From positions 1-24,118 of the forward strand of contig JAUWXJ010000010.1 of the NCBI GenBank assembly GCA_030616425.1: DNA of 24,118 bases, read 5' to 3'. Below the pieces are notes generated by a model. It ran no database searches. It was not told the origin of the DNA and worked only from the letters and a program-made list of their open reading frames with translations. The stretch is from Desulfobacterales bacterium (GTDB taxonomy: Bacteria; Desulfobacterota; Desulfobacteria; Desulfobacterales; C00003060). Every line of letters starts with the position of its first letter. Positions within the stretch are counted from its first letter, which is position 1. Made by a program: the position numbers and the translations under genes. Positions 7,542-15,034 of this stretch are shown here, one piece after another.

Positions 7542-8966
7542 CTATTTCTTGAGCTGTTTCATGGTTTCCTTTACTTTTTCAATTTCCTTCCGTAGTTTTT
7601 CAGTTTTATTGTCGAGTCTAGTGTCTACATCCTCAAGCTTTTTCTTGAACTTGGAAATTCCCTTCAACGAGAAAAGATATAAACCCGTAGGAAAGAGAAC
7701 CACGCAAATTACAATACTCACAACGACTAGAGCTAGGGGGATATCAATGTGTTGGACAAACGTAAGCTGGAAATAACCTGCCAGCAGTCCCACTATTGCA
7801 ACAATCAAAGCAAGAAACCCTAGAATGGAAATGGTTAATTGTAGCATTCTTGGTATTACATTTCTCCCAATTTCTTTGGCGATGGTTACCTCCACTACTT
7901 TATCGACCTGCTCCTCCACCAGCTTTGGGATATCCTCCACCAGCTTTGGGATATTGGCAATAAGATCGAAGGGTTTACCATGCTCAAGAGCTACGTCAAA
8001 AAGCAAATCTGATGTAACTTTGGTTTCTCTTATCTTTTCGGGGTCTAGAGGCTCCCCCATAGCTGGGCCCTCAATCAACTTCTCAAGGTCTTCCATGCCC
8101 AATGCTTCCATACCAATACACTTGCGCCCAGTATCTTTATCTATGTATTCAAGCCAACTTTTCCTGGCCTTTTCGACAGTCTCCTGCCACGGCTCGCTAC
8201 GATCGATTTCCCGAAGCTTGTCATAATCGGGCTTCTTCAGTCCTTTGACCACCAACGAATTATCTTCAACCCAACACACATTGGTTAAATCGCGATCTTC
8301 GAGTTTTTCTTGCAGCTTAGCACGAACAGGTATATTTGGAATTGGTATCTGGACGGGTTTCAGGTCCTTTGCTTGCCATAGATATACTTCTGGATCACTA
8401 GCTAGTTCATAGAGCACCAGCGTGCCAAAAGCTTTGCCTTCTTTGAATTCGATTGTTCTGGGCGAAAAATTTGTCATAGCTACGCCAAGCTTGCCATACC
8501 ACGTCGGATCAATCTTCACCATACTCTGAAAAATTCCAGCTTTCACCATGTTGAAGCGAGGCCAAACTGTCGCTGCATAACATGGTGGCAGGGCTATGAA
8601 TTCTTTCGTCAAGACAATTACCGTCTCCCCCGGGGCTACATCATAAGGAAGCCGCCTTCGTATCCGATTAGTCTTTCTAACAGAGAAGATTTCGTTCCCA
8701 ATTGAAAGATCATAGGAAAATGGGGTGAGTTGTAGTTCATCAAAAGGTTCGATGATGAATTCACGGTCAATCTCTTTCCAATTCCTCTCATAAAATGCAT
8801 TTCTTAGTTTTTCATAATCTTTTTTCGACTTCTCCTTCCTAACCACACGTTTTGTGAAATCCCTACTGCTTAACATCCCACCGCCACGCTTCTCAAGCTT
8901 TCCCACTGTCGCCTTCAAGCTGCGGAGTTCTTCCTCCAACTGTTTGTAAGTTTTATTATCACTCAT
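7542..8966 (-). CDS. dCTP deaminase/dUTPase-fold protein fused to a two-helix membrane anchor
   Basis: A 474-residue protein. An N-terminal coiled coil (1-28) and charged linker precede a dCTP-deaminase/dUTPase-like domain at about 65-195. Its signatures are SYDLSIG (84-90), APGETVIVLTKEFIALPP (111-128), WPRFNMVKAGIFQ (135-147), KIDPTWYGKLGVAMTNFS (151-168) and FKEGKAFGTLVLYE. Asp153 matches the catalytic Asp of dUTPases. The Arg-Ser pair of the trimer motif is RF, and the catalytic Glu of dCTP deaminases appears replaced in VAMTN. A helical region (225-370) follows, then membrane helices at about 374-398 and 408-433 and a C-terminal coiled coil. A 21-base tandem duplication gives IPKLVED twice. 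Ordinary Dcd proteins are about 190 residues and soluble. It overlaps the upstream HTH gene by four bases. Confidence 0.75.
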   Translation of the reverse strand: MSDNKTYKQLEEELRSLKATVGKLEKRGGGMLSSRDFTKRVVRKEKSKKDYEKLRNAFYERNWKEIDREFIIEPFDELQLTPFSYDLSIGNEIFSVRKTNRIRRRLPYDVAPGETVIVLTKEFIALPPCYAATVWPRFNMVKAGIFQSMVKIDPTWYGKLGVAMTNFSPRTIEFKEGKAFGTLVLYELASDPEVYLWQAKDLKPVQIPIPNIPVRAKLQEKLEDRDLTNVCWVEDNSLVVKGLKKPDYDKLREIDRSEPWQETVEKARKSWLEYIDKDTGRKCIGMEALGMEDLEKLIEGPAMGEPLDPEKIRETKVTSDLLFDVALEHGKPFDLIANIPKLVEDIPKLVEEQVDKVVEVTIAKEIGRNVIPRMLQLTISILGFLALIVAIVGLLAGYFQLTFVQHIDIPLALVVVSIVICVVLFPTGLYLFSLKGISKFKKKLEDVDTRLDNKTEKLRKEIEKVKETMKQLKK

Positions 8967-9235
8967 GGCCTCATTCCTTTGTTGCGACTATCCGCGAAAA
9001 GAGGAAGCTGGTTTTGGGGCTTTCGCAGAACCACAACATTCCTTTTCTGCCCGGGTGGGTCGATCCTGATGTAGCCCTTTTTCATGAGGGCCTCCAGGAT
9101 TTGATTGACCCCGTTAGTGCTTTTTTGCCCCATTATCTGTTTAAGTTCCCGTCGCGTGGGTGGCTTTTGGTTTGCGTCAATGTGAGCAATTATGGCAAGG
9201 AGGCACTGTTCTTGTATACTAGTAAGCTCGGTCAT
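8963..9235 (-). CDS. LexA-type winged-HTH regulator without protease domain
   Basis: A 90-residue protein that matches the LexA DNA-binding domain: LTSIQEQCLLAIIAHIDANQ, KPPTRRELKQIMGQKS (about 24-39), then NGVNQILEALMKKGYIRIDP (41-60). The self-cleaving protease half of LexA is absent and replaced by a short polar tail. It is therefore likely a simple transcriptional repressor. It is the first gene of the four-gene cassette, and its stop overlaps the next start (ATGA, 8963-8966). A perfect inverted repeat overlapping its own promoter (9255-9284) implies autoregulation. The ATG at 9235 has only a weak GAAG ribosome-binding site. How it would be released without a protease domain is not shown by the sequence. 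Confidence 0.82.
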   Translation of the reverse strand: MTELTSIQEQCLLAIIAHIDANQKPPTRRELKQIMGQKSTNGVNQILEALMKKGYIRIDPPGQKRNVVVLRKPQNQLPLFADSRNKGMRP

Positions 9236-9254
9236 AACTTCGTTCGATCTCTTT

Positions 9255-9303
9255 GGACATATGATTGTGTTTGATCATATGTCCATCCTGGTTCGTTTGT
9301 CAA
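9255..9303 (-). promoter_or_regulatory. Promoter and operator of the four-gene cassette
   Basis: On the minus strand, TTGACA (9298-9303) and TATGAT (9274-9279) are separated by 18 bases, a near-consensus sigma70-type promoter. A perfect 11-bp inverted repeat, GGACATATGAT / ATCATATGTCC (9255-9265 and 9274-9284, 8-base spacer), covers the -10 box and the expected start near 9267. The start codon of the HTH gene lies about 30 bases downstream. A repressor bound here would block the polymerase. The HTH protein encoded next is the obvious ligand. Confidence 0.78.
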
Positions 9304-9754
9304 GAATTTTCCGACAGTTCCCACAATATATTGTAGTCTGACTAATTAGGGCGTCCATATCTTGGGGATGAAGAGGGGGCTGGGGGGCTGGGGTCGGACC
9401 ACGTCAAGTAACAGACATCACAACACAAAACGTCAGATTCCGTGCCAAATAAGCCTTAAAACAGCCTTTTTGGGGTCAAAATCGTCCTTTGGGGGAAGCT
9501 TGGGGACGCCCTTTACATTTACAGTTTTCGAATGATGGTTATTGTGCTACGGACTGATGATGCCGGGGGACCTTGGCGACGCCCTTTAGTTTTACAGTTT
9601 CTAAGTCCTTCGATTCGCAAATACGATAACGTGTTTTTGTCGAATCAGTCCAAAGCAATTGCTCACTCAGGACTAAGTAATCCTTTTAGAGCCGGTTCAT
9701 GATGACAGGGGAAAATCGGGGTCAAACCTAAAAATAAAAGTTTGCAAAGACTCT
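9304..9754. other. Gene-free spacer with degenerate repeats
   Basis: No gene is supported in this stretch. Two related copies lie 73 bases apart: CTTGGGGACGCCCTTTACAT plus TTACAGTTT (9499-9527), and CTTGGCGACGCCCTTTAGTT plus TTACAGTTT (9572-9600). The first shares 16 bases with the reverse complement of 3264-3279. GGGTCGGACCA at 9391-9401 is the reverse complement of TGGTCCGACCC at 2211-2221. These look like remnants of dispersed intergenic repeats at the boundary between the accessory region and the housekeeping run. No terminator was recognised for the minus-strand operon that ends at 9755. Confidence 0.5.
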
Positions 9755-10471
9755 CTATTTGAGGTTTAAGTAGGATCTAAAATATTCGACATTCCTTGGT
9801 CCTACACCTTTCACACGCCGCAGATCCTTCCATGTCTTGAACGAACCATGGGTTTCTCTAAATTCAACAATGCGCATGGCCGTGCCCCGGCTGATCCCGG
9901 GAATCATGGCAAGGTCGTTGACACAGGCCTCATTCAGCTCGATAGAAATTCCTAAGACTAGCTTTTTTCTGGAATTCATGTGGGTGACTACCGGTTGTCT
10001 GTTTGATCCCTGAACCTCAACCCGCATGCCCGTGTCAAGTGTATCGTCTATAGTGTGAAGCCTCCCCGCCCTGAAGGGCGGGGCTTCCCGGTAAGGAAGA
10101 TAAATGTTTTTGTATAGCTCCCCTTGACCCCGCCCTGAAGGACGGGGCTTGCGGGGAGCGAGCCGGTCAAATGAAAAACCATGGTTGTCGATCAGATCGC
10201 CAGCGCGTTGGATGGCTTGATATAATGTTGGAGGCTTATCAAAGATGTAAATGCCAGGGTTTTTTACGGCTTCTGCGACTTCGATAATCCATTGACGGCG
10301 AGGTTGGGTTGTCAGGTCTTTCTGAGTTGCTTTGAATCCGGACCAAAATGGATGAAATGGTCTGAACAGGCCGATAAAGAAAATAGCAAGCCCCAGCATA
10401 AGTGCAATGACTGTGTGGTCCTTACTGAAAGCTCTTATCCGCATTTGGTTAAAAAGTTGAGAACGACTCAA
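9755..10471 (-). CDS. ComEA-like SLBB and helix-hairpin-helix protein with inserted repeat peptide
   Basis: A 238-residue protein. An N-terminal membrane helix (about 20-37) anchors it. A SLBB-type segment (IIEVAEAVKNPGIYIFDKPP TLYQAIQRAGDL, 62-93) and the later TIDDTLDTGMRVEVQG belong to one domain, interrupted by about 40 residues translated from a palindromic repeat element (DNA 10056-10174). The C-terminus is a ComEA-type helix-hairpin-helix (INDLAMIPGIS-like segment, then FKTWKDLRRVKGVGPRNVEY) that binds DNA without sequence preference. ComEA proteins receive DNA during transformation. A TTG at 10471 is the longest start and an ATG at 10444 the alternative; neither has a good ribosome-binding site. 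The gene is 15 bases downstream of lysC and ends the operon. Confidence 0.75.
   Translation of the reverse strand: MSRSQLFNQMRIRAFSKDHTVIALMLGLAIFFIGLFRPFHPFWSGFKATQKDLTTQPRRQWIIEVAEAVKNPGIYIFDKPPTLYQAIQRAGDLIDNHGFSFDRLAPRKPRPSGRGQGELYKNIYLPYREAPPFRAGRLHTIDDTLDTGMRVEVQGSNRQPVVTHMNSRKKLVLGISIELNEACVNDLAMIPGISRGTAMRIVEFRETHGSFKTWKDLRRVKGVGPRNVEYFRSYLNLK
10056..10174 (-). repeat. Palindromic repeat element, copy 1 (inside ComEA-like gene)
   Basis: About 119 bp with two GC-rich hairpins, TCCCCGCCCTGAAGGGCGGGG (near 10063-10083) and CCCCGCCCTGAAGGACGGGG (near 10129-10148). The reverse complement of 17759-17900 matches it along its whole length, including CGGTAAGGAA, TATAGCTCCCCTTGACCCCG and GCCGGTCAAATGA. 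It lies in frame within a coding sequence and adds about 40 residues. Hairpins at both ends resemble the ends of IS200/IS605-family elements, so this may be a non-autonomous (MITE/PATE-like) derivative. No transposase is in the window. Confidence 0.85.
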
Positions 10472-10486
10472 CTCTAAACGAAGCGA

Positions 10487-11704
10487 TTATGAAGAATCTA
10501 ATCCAAATACGTGGTGAAGAATCCTGACTGCTAATTCCGTATATTTTTCTTCAATAACACACGAGATCTTTATTTCCGAGGTACTGATCATCATAATATT
10601 AATATTTTCTTTCGCAAGGGTCGTGAACATCTTGGCAGCCACACCAGAATGACTTCGCATTCCGAGGCCAATCACCGACACCTTGGCAATCTGTTCGTCC
10701 CCTAATACCTGTTCAGTTCCAATTGATTCGGCTACCTCTTTCTGAATGGCCATGGCCTTTTGATAGTCGCTTTTCGGCACCGTAAATGTGAGGTCGGTCA
10801 GCCCACCTTTCCGCGTATTTTGGATAATCATGTCCACAACAATTCCGGCATCTGCAATAGGCGTGAATATCCTCGAAGCAATACCAGGCTGGTCTGGGAC
10901 CTTTGTCAAGGTGATACGTGCTTCATTTTTGTTGTAGGTAACACCCGACACCACTAGTCGTTCCATGTCTTTTTCTTCTTCCACAACCATGGTCCCTTCC
11001 TCCTCTTTAAAAGACGACCTAACATGCACTCGTACATTAAACTTTTTAGCAAATTCTACAGCACGAATCTGTAACACCTTGGCACCCAGACTCGCCATCT
11101 CCAGCATCTCGTCGTAGGATATTTTTTCAAGCTTTTTTGCTTTTTTACACAGGTTCGGATCCGTAGTGTACACCCCGTCGACATCACTATAAATCTCGCA
11201 CACGTCGGCCTTGAGTGCGGCTGCCAGAGCCACAGCAGATGCATCAGAACCGCCCTTTCCTAGGGTAGTAATATTCCCTTGTTGGTCGCGGCCCTGGAAA
11301 CCGGCGACGGCCACGATTTTTCTCTGGCCAAGGAGTTCCTTGATACGATCGGCGCGTATTTCTACAATGCGAGCCCGTCCAAAAGCCTTGTTGGTTACAA
11401 TCTCAGCCTGATAGCCCAAAAGAGATATAGCTGGACAGCCCATCGATTCTAACATAATGCACAACAACGACACCGTGGTTTGTTCACCTGTGGCCAGCAG
11501 GACATCAAGTTCTCGCTTGCTGGGATCATCCGCTATTTCACCGGCCAATTCCATGAGACGATTTGTTTCCCCGGCCATCGCAGAAAGCACAACTACCACG
11601 TCATTTCCGGCGTTATACACTCTGATGGCCCGTTTGGCGACGTTTCGGATTCGATCCAGGTTTGCGATCGAAGTTCCACCATATTTCTGAACGATCAGCG
11701 CCAT
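10487..11704 (-). CDS. lysC: Aspartate kinase
   Basis: A 406-residue aspartokinase, which phosphorylates aspartate as the first step to lysine, threonine, methionine and diaminopimelate. The N-terminal kinase signature is MALIVQKYGGTSIAN. TTLGKGGSDASAVALAAALK and IYSDVDGVYTTDP are the central substrate and ATP motifs. Two ACT domains follow (ITLTKVPDQPGIASRIFTPI and VSVIGLGMRSHSGVAAKMFT), which normally bind lysine or threonine for feedback control. I chose the ATG at 11704 with an AAGGAG ribosome-binding site over an upstream start at 11731. The gene is 10 bases after tsaE and 15 before the ComEA-like gene. The length is usual for a monofunctional enzyme. Confidence 0.97.
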   Translation of the reverse strand: MALIVQKYGGTSIANLDRIRNVAKRAIRVYNAGNDVVVVLSAMAGETNRLMELAGEIADDPSKRELDVLLATGEQTTVSLLCIMLESMGCPAISLLGYQAEIVTNKAFGRARIVEIRADRIKELLGQRKIVAVAGFQGRDQQGNITTLGKGGSDASAVALAAALKADVCEIYSDVDGVYTTDPNLCKKAKKLEKISYDEMLEMASLGAKVLQIRAVEFAKKFNVRVHVRSSFKEEEGTMVVEEEKDMERLVVSGVTYNKNEARITLTKVPDQPGIASRIFTPIADAGIVVDMIIQNTRKGGLTDLTFTVPKSDYQKAMAIQKEVAESIGTEQVLGDEQIAKVSVIGLGMRSHSGVAAKMFTTLAKENINIMMISTSEIKISCVIEEKYTELAVRILHHVFGLDSS

Positions 11705-11714
11705 GTGTTTCTCC

Positions 11715-12200
11715 TTAAGGACCAAACTCAAGCAAACACTTTTCTATCAAATCGACAGCGCTTTGTCCACATCCAGTCAAGTGGAGGTTTCGAGTCCGGT
11801 CATCCACAATAGAAATCGAGATAAAAAGTCGTTCTTTGGGCAGGGCTTCAATCATCTTTTCTGCCCATTCAATAACTGTGGCGTGATCAGATTCCATGAT
11901 CTCATCCAATCCAATCTCATCCAGTTCGACCGCGTTGTCAATGCGATAAAGATCTACGTGAAATAGGCGAAGCCGCCCAGGATATTCATTTACGAGGGTA
12001 TAACTTGGACTTGTGACATAAAGGTCATCAGGAACGCCTAAACCTCCGGCAATCCCCTGGGTAAGACAAGTCTTACCGCTCCCCAGTTCGCCGCTCAAGG
12101 CAATCACCGACCCATTGGACAAATATCTGCCAAGAAACTCCCCTATACGGACCGTTTCTTCAGGAGAATGGGAAGTTATATTGTATTCCTTGCTTTTCAT
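11715..12200 (-). CDS. tsaE: tRNA threonylcarbamoyladenosine biosynthesis ATPase TsaE
   Basis: A 161-residue P-loop protein with Walker A GELGSGKT, the family motif TSPSYTLVNEY and FHVDLYRID. TsaE is the ATPase that resets the TsaB-TsaD complex during synthesis of t6A37 on tRNAs reading ANN codons. The length fits the family. The ATG at 12200 overlaps the stop of nnrD by one base (TGATG); a TTG one codon earlier is also possible. It sits in the tight minus-strand operon, and pairing with nnrD is common in bacteria. Confidence 0.95.
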   Translation of the reverse strand: MKSKEYNITSHSPEETVRIGEFLGRYLSNGSVIALSGELGSGKTCLTQGIAGGLGVPDDLYVTSPSYTLVNEYPGRLRLFHVDLYRIDNAVELDEIGLDEIMESDHATVIEWAEKMIEALPKERLFISISIVDDRTRNLHLTGCGQSAVDLIEKCLLEFGP

Positions 12201-13798
12201 CAAAGGGTTCTGATGAATCCGTTCAGGTAGGAAGGACGACCCGGAGGGGATTTCTGTAATTCCTTGATTTGCACAGGAAGAATCTCTATTACGTCAGAGG
12301 CGAGAAATCCTACCGGGCCTCTGGTTTGGGCAAGGAAATCGGCCGCACAGCCGTGTAGATAGACACCCGCATTTACGGCTTCACTAATAGGCAGACCCTG
12401 GACGATCAGACCTGCGATTATCCCGGTCAGTACGTCTCCCATCCCAGCGGAAGCCATGCCGGGATTTCCTGTAGGATTAATCAAGACCGTTCCGTCAGGA
12501 TGAGCAATAACCGTTCTCGCTCCTTTCAGGACCAAATAGACCTTGTGGGTTGCAGCAAAATTACGGGCTTTACGGATCCTTTCTTGCTGGACCCGTGAAG
12601 CGGTCGTTCCTATGAGGCTCGCCATCTCACCCGGATGGGGCGTCATTACAATAGGGGACTTGTGGCCTTTCAAACACCCCAGGTCTCCAACAAGATTGTT
12701 GAGGCCGTCTGCATCAATAACCACAGGGACAGGGGATGATCGAATGAGCCTTCTAACAAGATTTCGTGTCGACTTGGCAGTGCCCAAGCCCGGTCCAATC
12801 GCCAAACCTTTTTTGTCTTTCAAAAGGGTTACAATCTTGTCATATGCGGATAATCCTAAAGTTTGGCTTGCATTTTCAGGGAGGAGCTCTGTCATCACCT
12901 CGGTTAGCTGCGATTCCATGGCCATGTTGAGGCTCTTAGGAACTCCAAGGGTTACCAATCCCGCACCCACCCGCATCGCCGCACGACTTGTCATAACCGC
13001 TGCACCGGTCTTGCCTGGTGATCCCCCTATAACCAAGAGATGCCCGGTAGTCCCCTTGTGACTTTGAACTTCCCTTGATTTAAAACAAGTCATTACCATT
13101 TCTCTGGTAATGAGATGCTGTTTTGGGTCAACCTTATTAACAACACCAGGCGGAATTCCAATATCGACAACCTCCAGTGTGCCGACAAACTCCATCCCCG
13201 GTAACACAACCTGACCGATCTTTGGTAATCCAAAGGTCACAGTCACCTTTGCCTTGATGCAGCAACCACGTGGTTTACCTGTGTCTGAATCAAGACCGGA
13301 GGGAATATCTACGGCAATGATTGGTTTCTGCAGCGTATTCAAAAACTCAATAATCCCTTTAAAGTGTCCCCGGACGTCAGACTTAAGACCTGTGCCGAGC
13401 ATAGCGTCTACCCAAAGGTCACTCTGTCTCATCCGCTCCCGAAGGGATTCAAAAGCAGCCATGTTCGGGATCTCATGAATCAAGACCCCCATTTGCTCAA
13501 GTAGTTTCAGGTTCGCAGCCGCGTCGCCTCGAACTTGCTGCTTTTTGGACAGAAGATATACAGCTACCTCAGTACGGTTGCCGGCCAAGTATCGCGCGAT
13601 CACAAAACCGTCCCCACCGTTGTTACCCCGTCCTGCGGCAATACCCACTTTCATCTGGCCTGCATGCGGAAAGTGACGAAATAGGGCGTCTACTGTACCT
13701 CGTCCCGCACTTTCCATGAGAACGATCCCAGGAATTCCAAAGGATTCAATGGCTATACTGTCCATGTCTTTCATTTGTTGAGCTGTAACAAGATACAT
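12200..13798 (-). CDS. nnrD: Bifunctional NAD(P)H-hydrate epimerase / ADP-dependent dehydratase
   Basis: A 532-residue fusion of the two NAD(P)HX repair enzymes. The N-terminal epimerase (NnrE/YjeF-N) half contains GRGNNGGDGFVIARYL, DAMLGTGLKSDVRG and AVDIPSGLDSDTG. The C-terminal kinase-fold dehydratase (NnrD/YjeF-C) half contains KGTTGHLLVIGGSPGKTGAA, GPGLGTAKSTR, VIDADGLN, TPHPGEMASL and the NPTGNPGMASAGMGDVLTGI active-site loop. It restores hydrated NADH and NADPH. The gene abuts acpS with no spacer and overlaps tsaE by one base, indicating translational coupling. The symbol nnr is also used for the bifunctional form. Confidence 0.95.
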   Translation of the reverse strand: MYLVTAQQMKDMDSIAIESFGIPGIVLMESAGRGTVDALFRHFPHAGQMKVGIAAGRGNNGGDGFVIARYLAGNRTEVAVYLLSKKQQVRGDAAANLKLLEQMGVLIHEIPNMAAFESLRERMRQSDLWVDAMLGTGLKSDVRGHFKGIIEFLNTLQKPIIAVDIPSGLDSDTGKPRGCCIKAKVTVTFGLPKIGQVVLPGMEFVGTLEVVDIGIPPGVVNKVDPKQHLITREMVMTCFKSREVQSHKGTTGHLLVIGGSPGKTGAAVMTSRAAMRVGAGLVTLGVPKSLNMAMESQLTEVMTELLPENASQTLGLSAYDKIVTLLKDKKGLAIGPGLGTAKSTRNLVRRLIRSSPVPVVIDADGLNNLVGDLGCLKGHKSPIVMTPHPGEMASLIGTTASRVQQERIRKARNFAATHKVYLVLKGARTVIAHPDGTVLINPTGNPGMASAGMGDVLTGIIAGLIVQGLPISEAVNAGVYLHGCAADFLAQTRGPVGFLASDVIEILPVQIKELQKSPPGRPSYLNGFIRTL

Positions 13799-14176
13799 TC
13801 ACGCCTCCAGAACAACCACGGCAACAGCGTACAGGCCATCGTCCGAAAGGCTCAAAAAGCTATTTTTGACACCGCAGCTCTCGCATAGCTCTTTGGCCCT
13901 TTTGTATAGGTTGAGGCGGGGAGGGCCGCCGGGACCACGCACAACTTCAATGTGTTGCAAGCTGAGCCCTTTGCGGAAGCCTAATCCTAAGGCCTTTGAA
14001 AACGCCTCTTTGGCTGCAAAGCGAAGGGCAAACAGTGATGCGGAACGGACCCTATGGTGGCAGTATTCGATTTCGGGTTGTGTGAAGATACGTTTGAGAA
14101 ATCGATCCCCCCAACGCTCTAAAGCCCTCTCCATGCGCGACACCTCAACTATATCGATACCTACACCGTAGATCAT
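13799..14176 (-). CDS. acpS: Holo-[acyl-carrier-protein] synthase
   Basis: A 125-residue AcpS-type phosphopantetheinyl transferase, which activates acyl carrier protein by adding the CoA-derived arm. The N-terminal MIYGVGIDIVEVSRMERALE carries the metal-binding Asp, and FALRFAAKEAFSKALG carries the catalytic Glu/Lys helix. LSLSDDGLYAVAVVVLE is the usual ending, with 'LSDD' replacing the commoner 'LSHE/D'. The ATG at 14176 is the only sensible start. It is followed directly by nnrD, and pdxJ lies 58 bases upstream. The pdxJ-acpS neighbourhood is conserved in Proteobacteria. Confidence 0.95.
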   Translation of the reverse strand: MIYGVGIDIVEVSRMERALERWGDRFLKRIFTQPEIEYCHHRVRSASLFALRFAAKEAFSKALGLGFRKGLSLQHIEVVRGPGGPPRLNLYKRAKELCESCGVKNSFLSLSDDGLYAVAVVVLEA

Positions 14177-14234
14177 AATGGTTATTGATGACTAGTCATT
14201 GGTTTACTTATTACTTACACGACTCAGCATACGA

Positions 14235-14954
14235 TCATAGCTCTTTTATTAAAGCAATCATATCTCTTACTGCTCGATCGAGGCCAACCAGGACCGCACG
14301 GGCTATGATGCTGTGGCCAATGCTAAACTCATCGATTTCAGAAAGTCCCTTAAAGGCCTTGATAGACTGATATCCCAAGCCATGGCCGGCGTTGATTCCG
14401 AGTTTCAATTTATGAGCAAGCTTTGCGCTGTTTGCAATTCTTTCAAAGGTCTCAGAACGTTCTTTCGGCGTTTTCGCTTCACAAAAAATTCCTGTATGAA
14501 TCTCTACACAATCGGCATTTATCCGATGAGCAAGCTTGATCTGATCCGGGTCGGGATCAACAAAGATGCTCACAGGTATTCCACCTTCTTGAAGGGCTTG
14601 GACGGCATCGGACACCATGTCTTCGTGAAGACGTAGGTCAAGGCCACCTTCGGTGGTCAACTCCTCATGTTTTTCTGGTACTAAAGTTACTAGGTCGGGT
14701 TTGATTTCTATGGCAATGCCGATCATTTCAGAAGTTGCAGCCATTTCTAAAATCAACTTGGTTTTAATCGTTTCCCGTAAAAGTCGCACATCCCGGTCGT
14801 GGATATGTCGCCGATCTTCTCTAAGATGAACAACCACCCCATCGGCACCGGCGAGTTCCACTATTGCCCCAGCCGTGACCGGGTCAGGTATATCAATTTT
14901 TCTTGCTTCCCTAACCGTTGCCACGTGATCTACGTTAACTGCTAAGCCTGCCAT
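14235..14954 (-). CDS. pdxJ: Pyridoxine 5'-phosphate synthase
   Basis: A 239-residue TIM-barrel enzyme of the DXP-dependent vitamin B6 pathway. It condenses 1-deoxyxylulose 5-phosphate with 3-amino-2-oxopropyl phosphate. The opening AGLAVNVDHVATVREARK is diagnostic, followed by GVVVHLREDRRHIHDRDV, LVPEKHEELTTEGGLD, VSIFVDPDPDQI, VEIHTGIFCEA and GINAGHGLGYQSI. The length is normal. The 58-base gap to acpS contains a perfect 12-bp palindrome, ATGACTAGTCAT (14188-14199), of unknown meaning. Confidence 0.97.
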   Translation of the reverse strand: MAGLAVNVDHVATVREARKIDIPDPVTAGAIVELAGADGVVVHLREDRRHIHDRDVRLLRETIKTKLILEMAATSEMIGIAIEIKPDLVTLVPEKHEELTTEGGLDLRLHEDMVSDAVQALQEGGIPVSIFVDPDPDQIKLAHRINADCVEIHTGIFCEAKTPKERSETFERIANSAKLAHKLKLGINAGHGLGYQSIKAFKGLSEIDEFSIGHSIIARAVLVGLDRAVRDMIALIKEL

Positions 14955-15034
14955 TGCAGCACACCCCCCGGCGTTGTCGGTTGTCCGTTGTTATTAAACT
15001 TTGCGTTCCAGACAAGGAACGTTTTCTAACTGTG

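Noticed and set aside
9304..9754. CRISPR array from the repeated units
   Set aside because: There are only two degenerate units, without regular spacers, and no cas genes.
14188..14199. 12-bp palindrome ATGACTAGTCAT between pdxJ and acpS as an operator
   Set aside because: It lies inside a tight operon with no promoter visible; a palindrome of this length could occur by chance.
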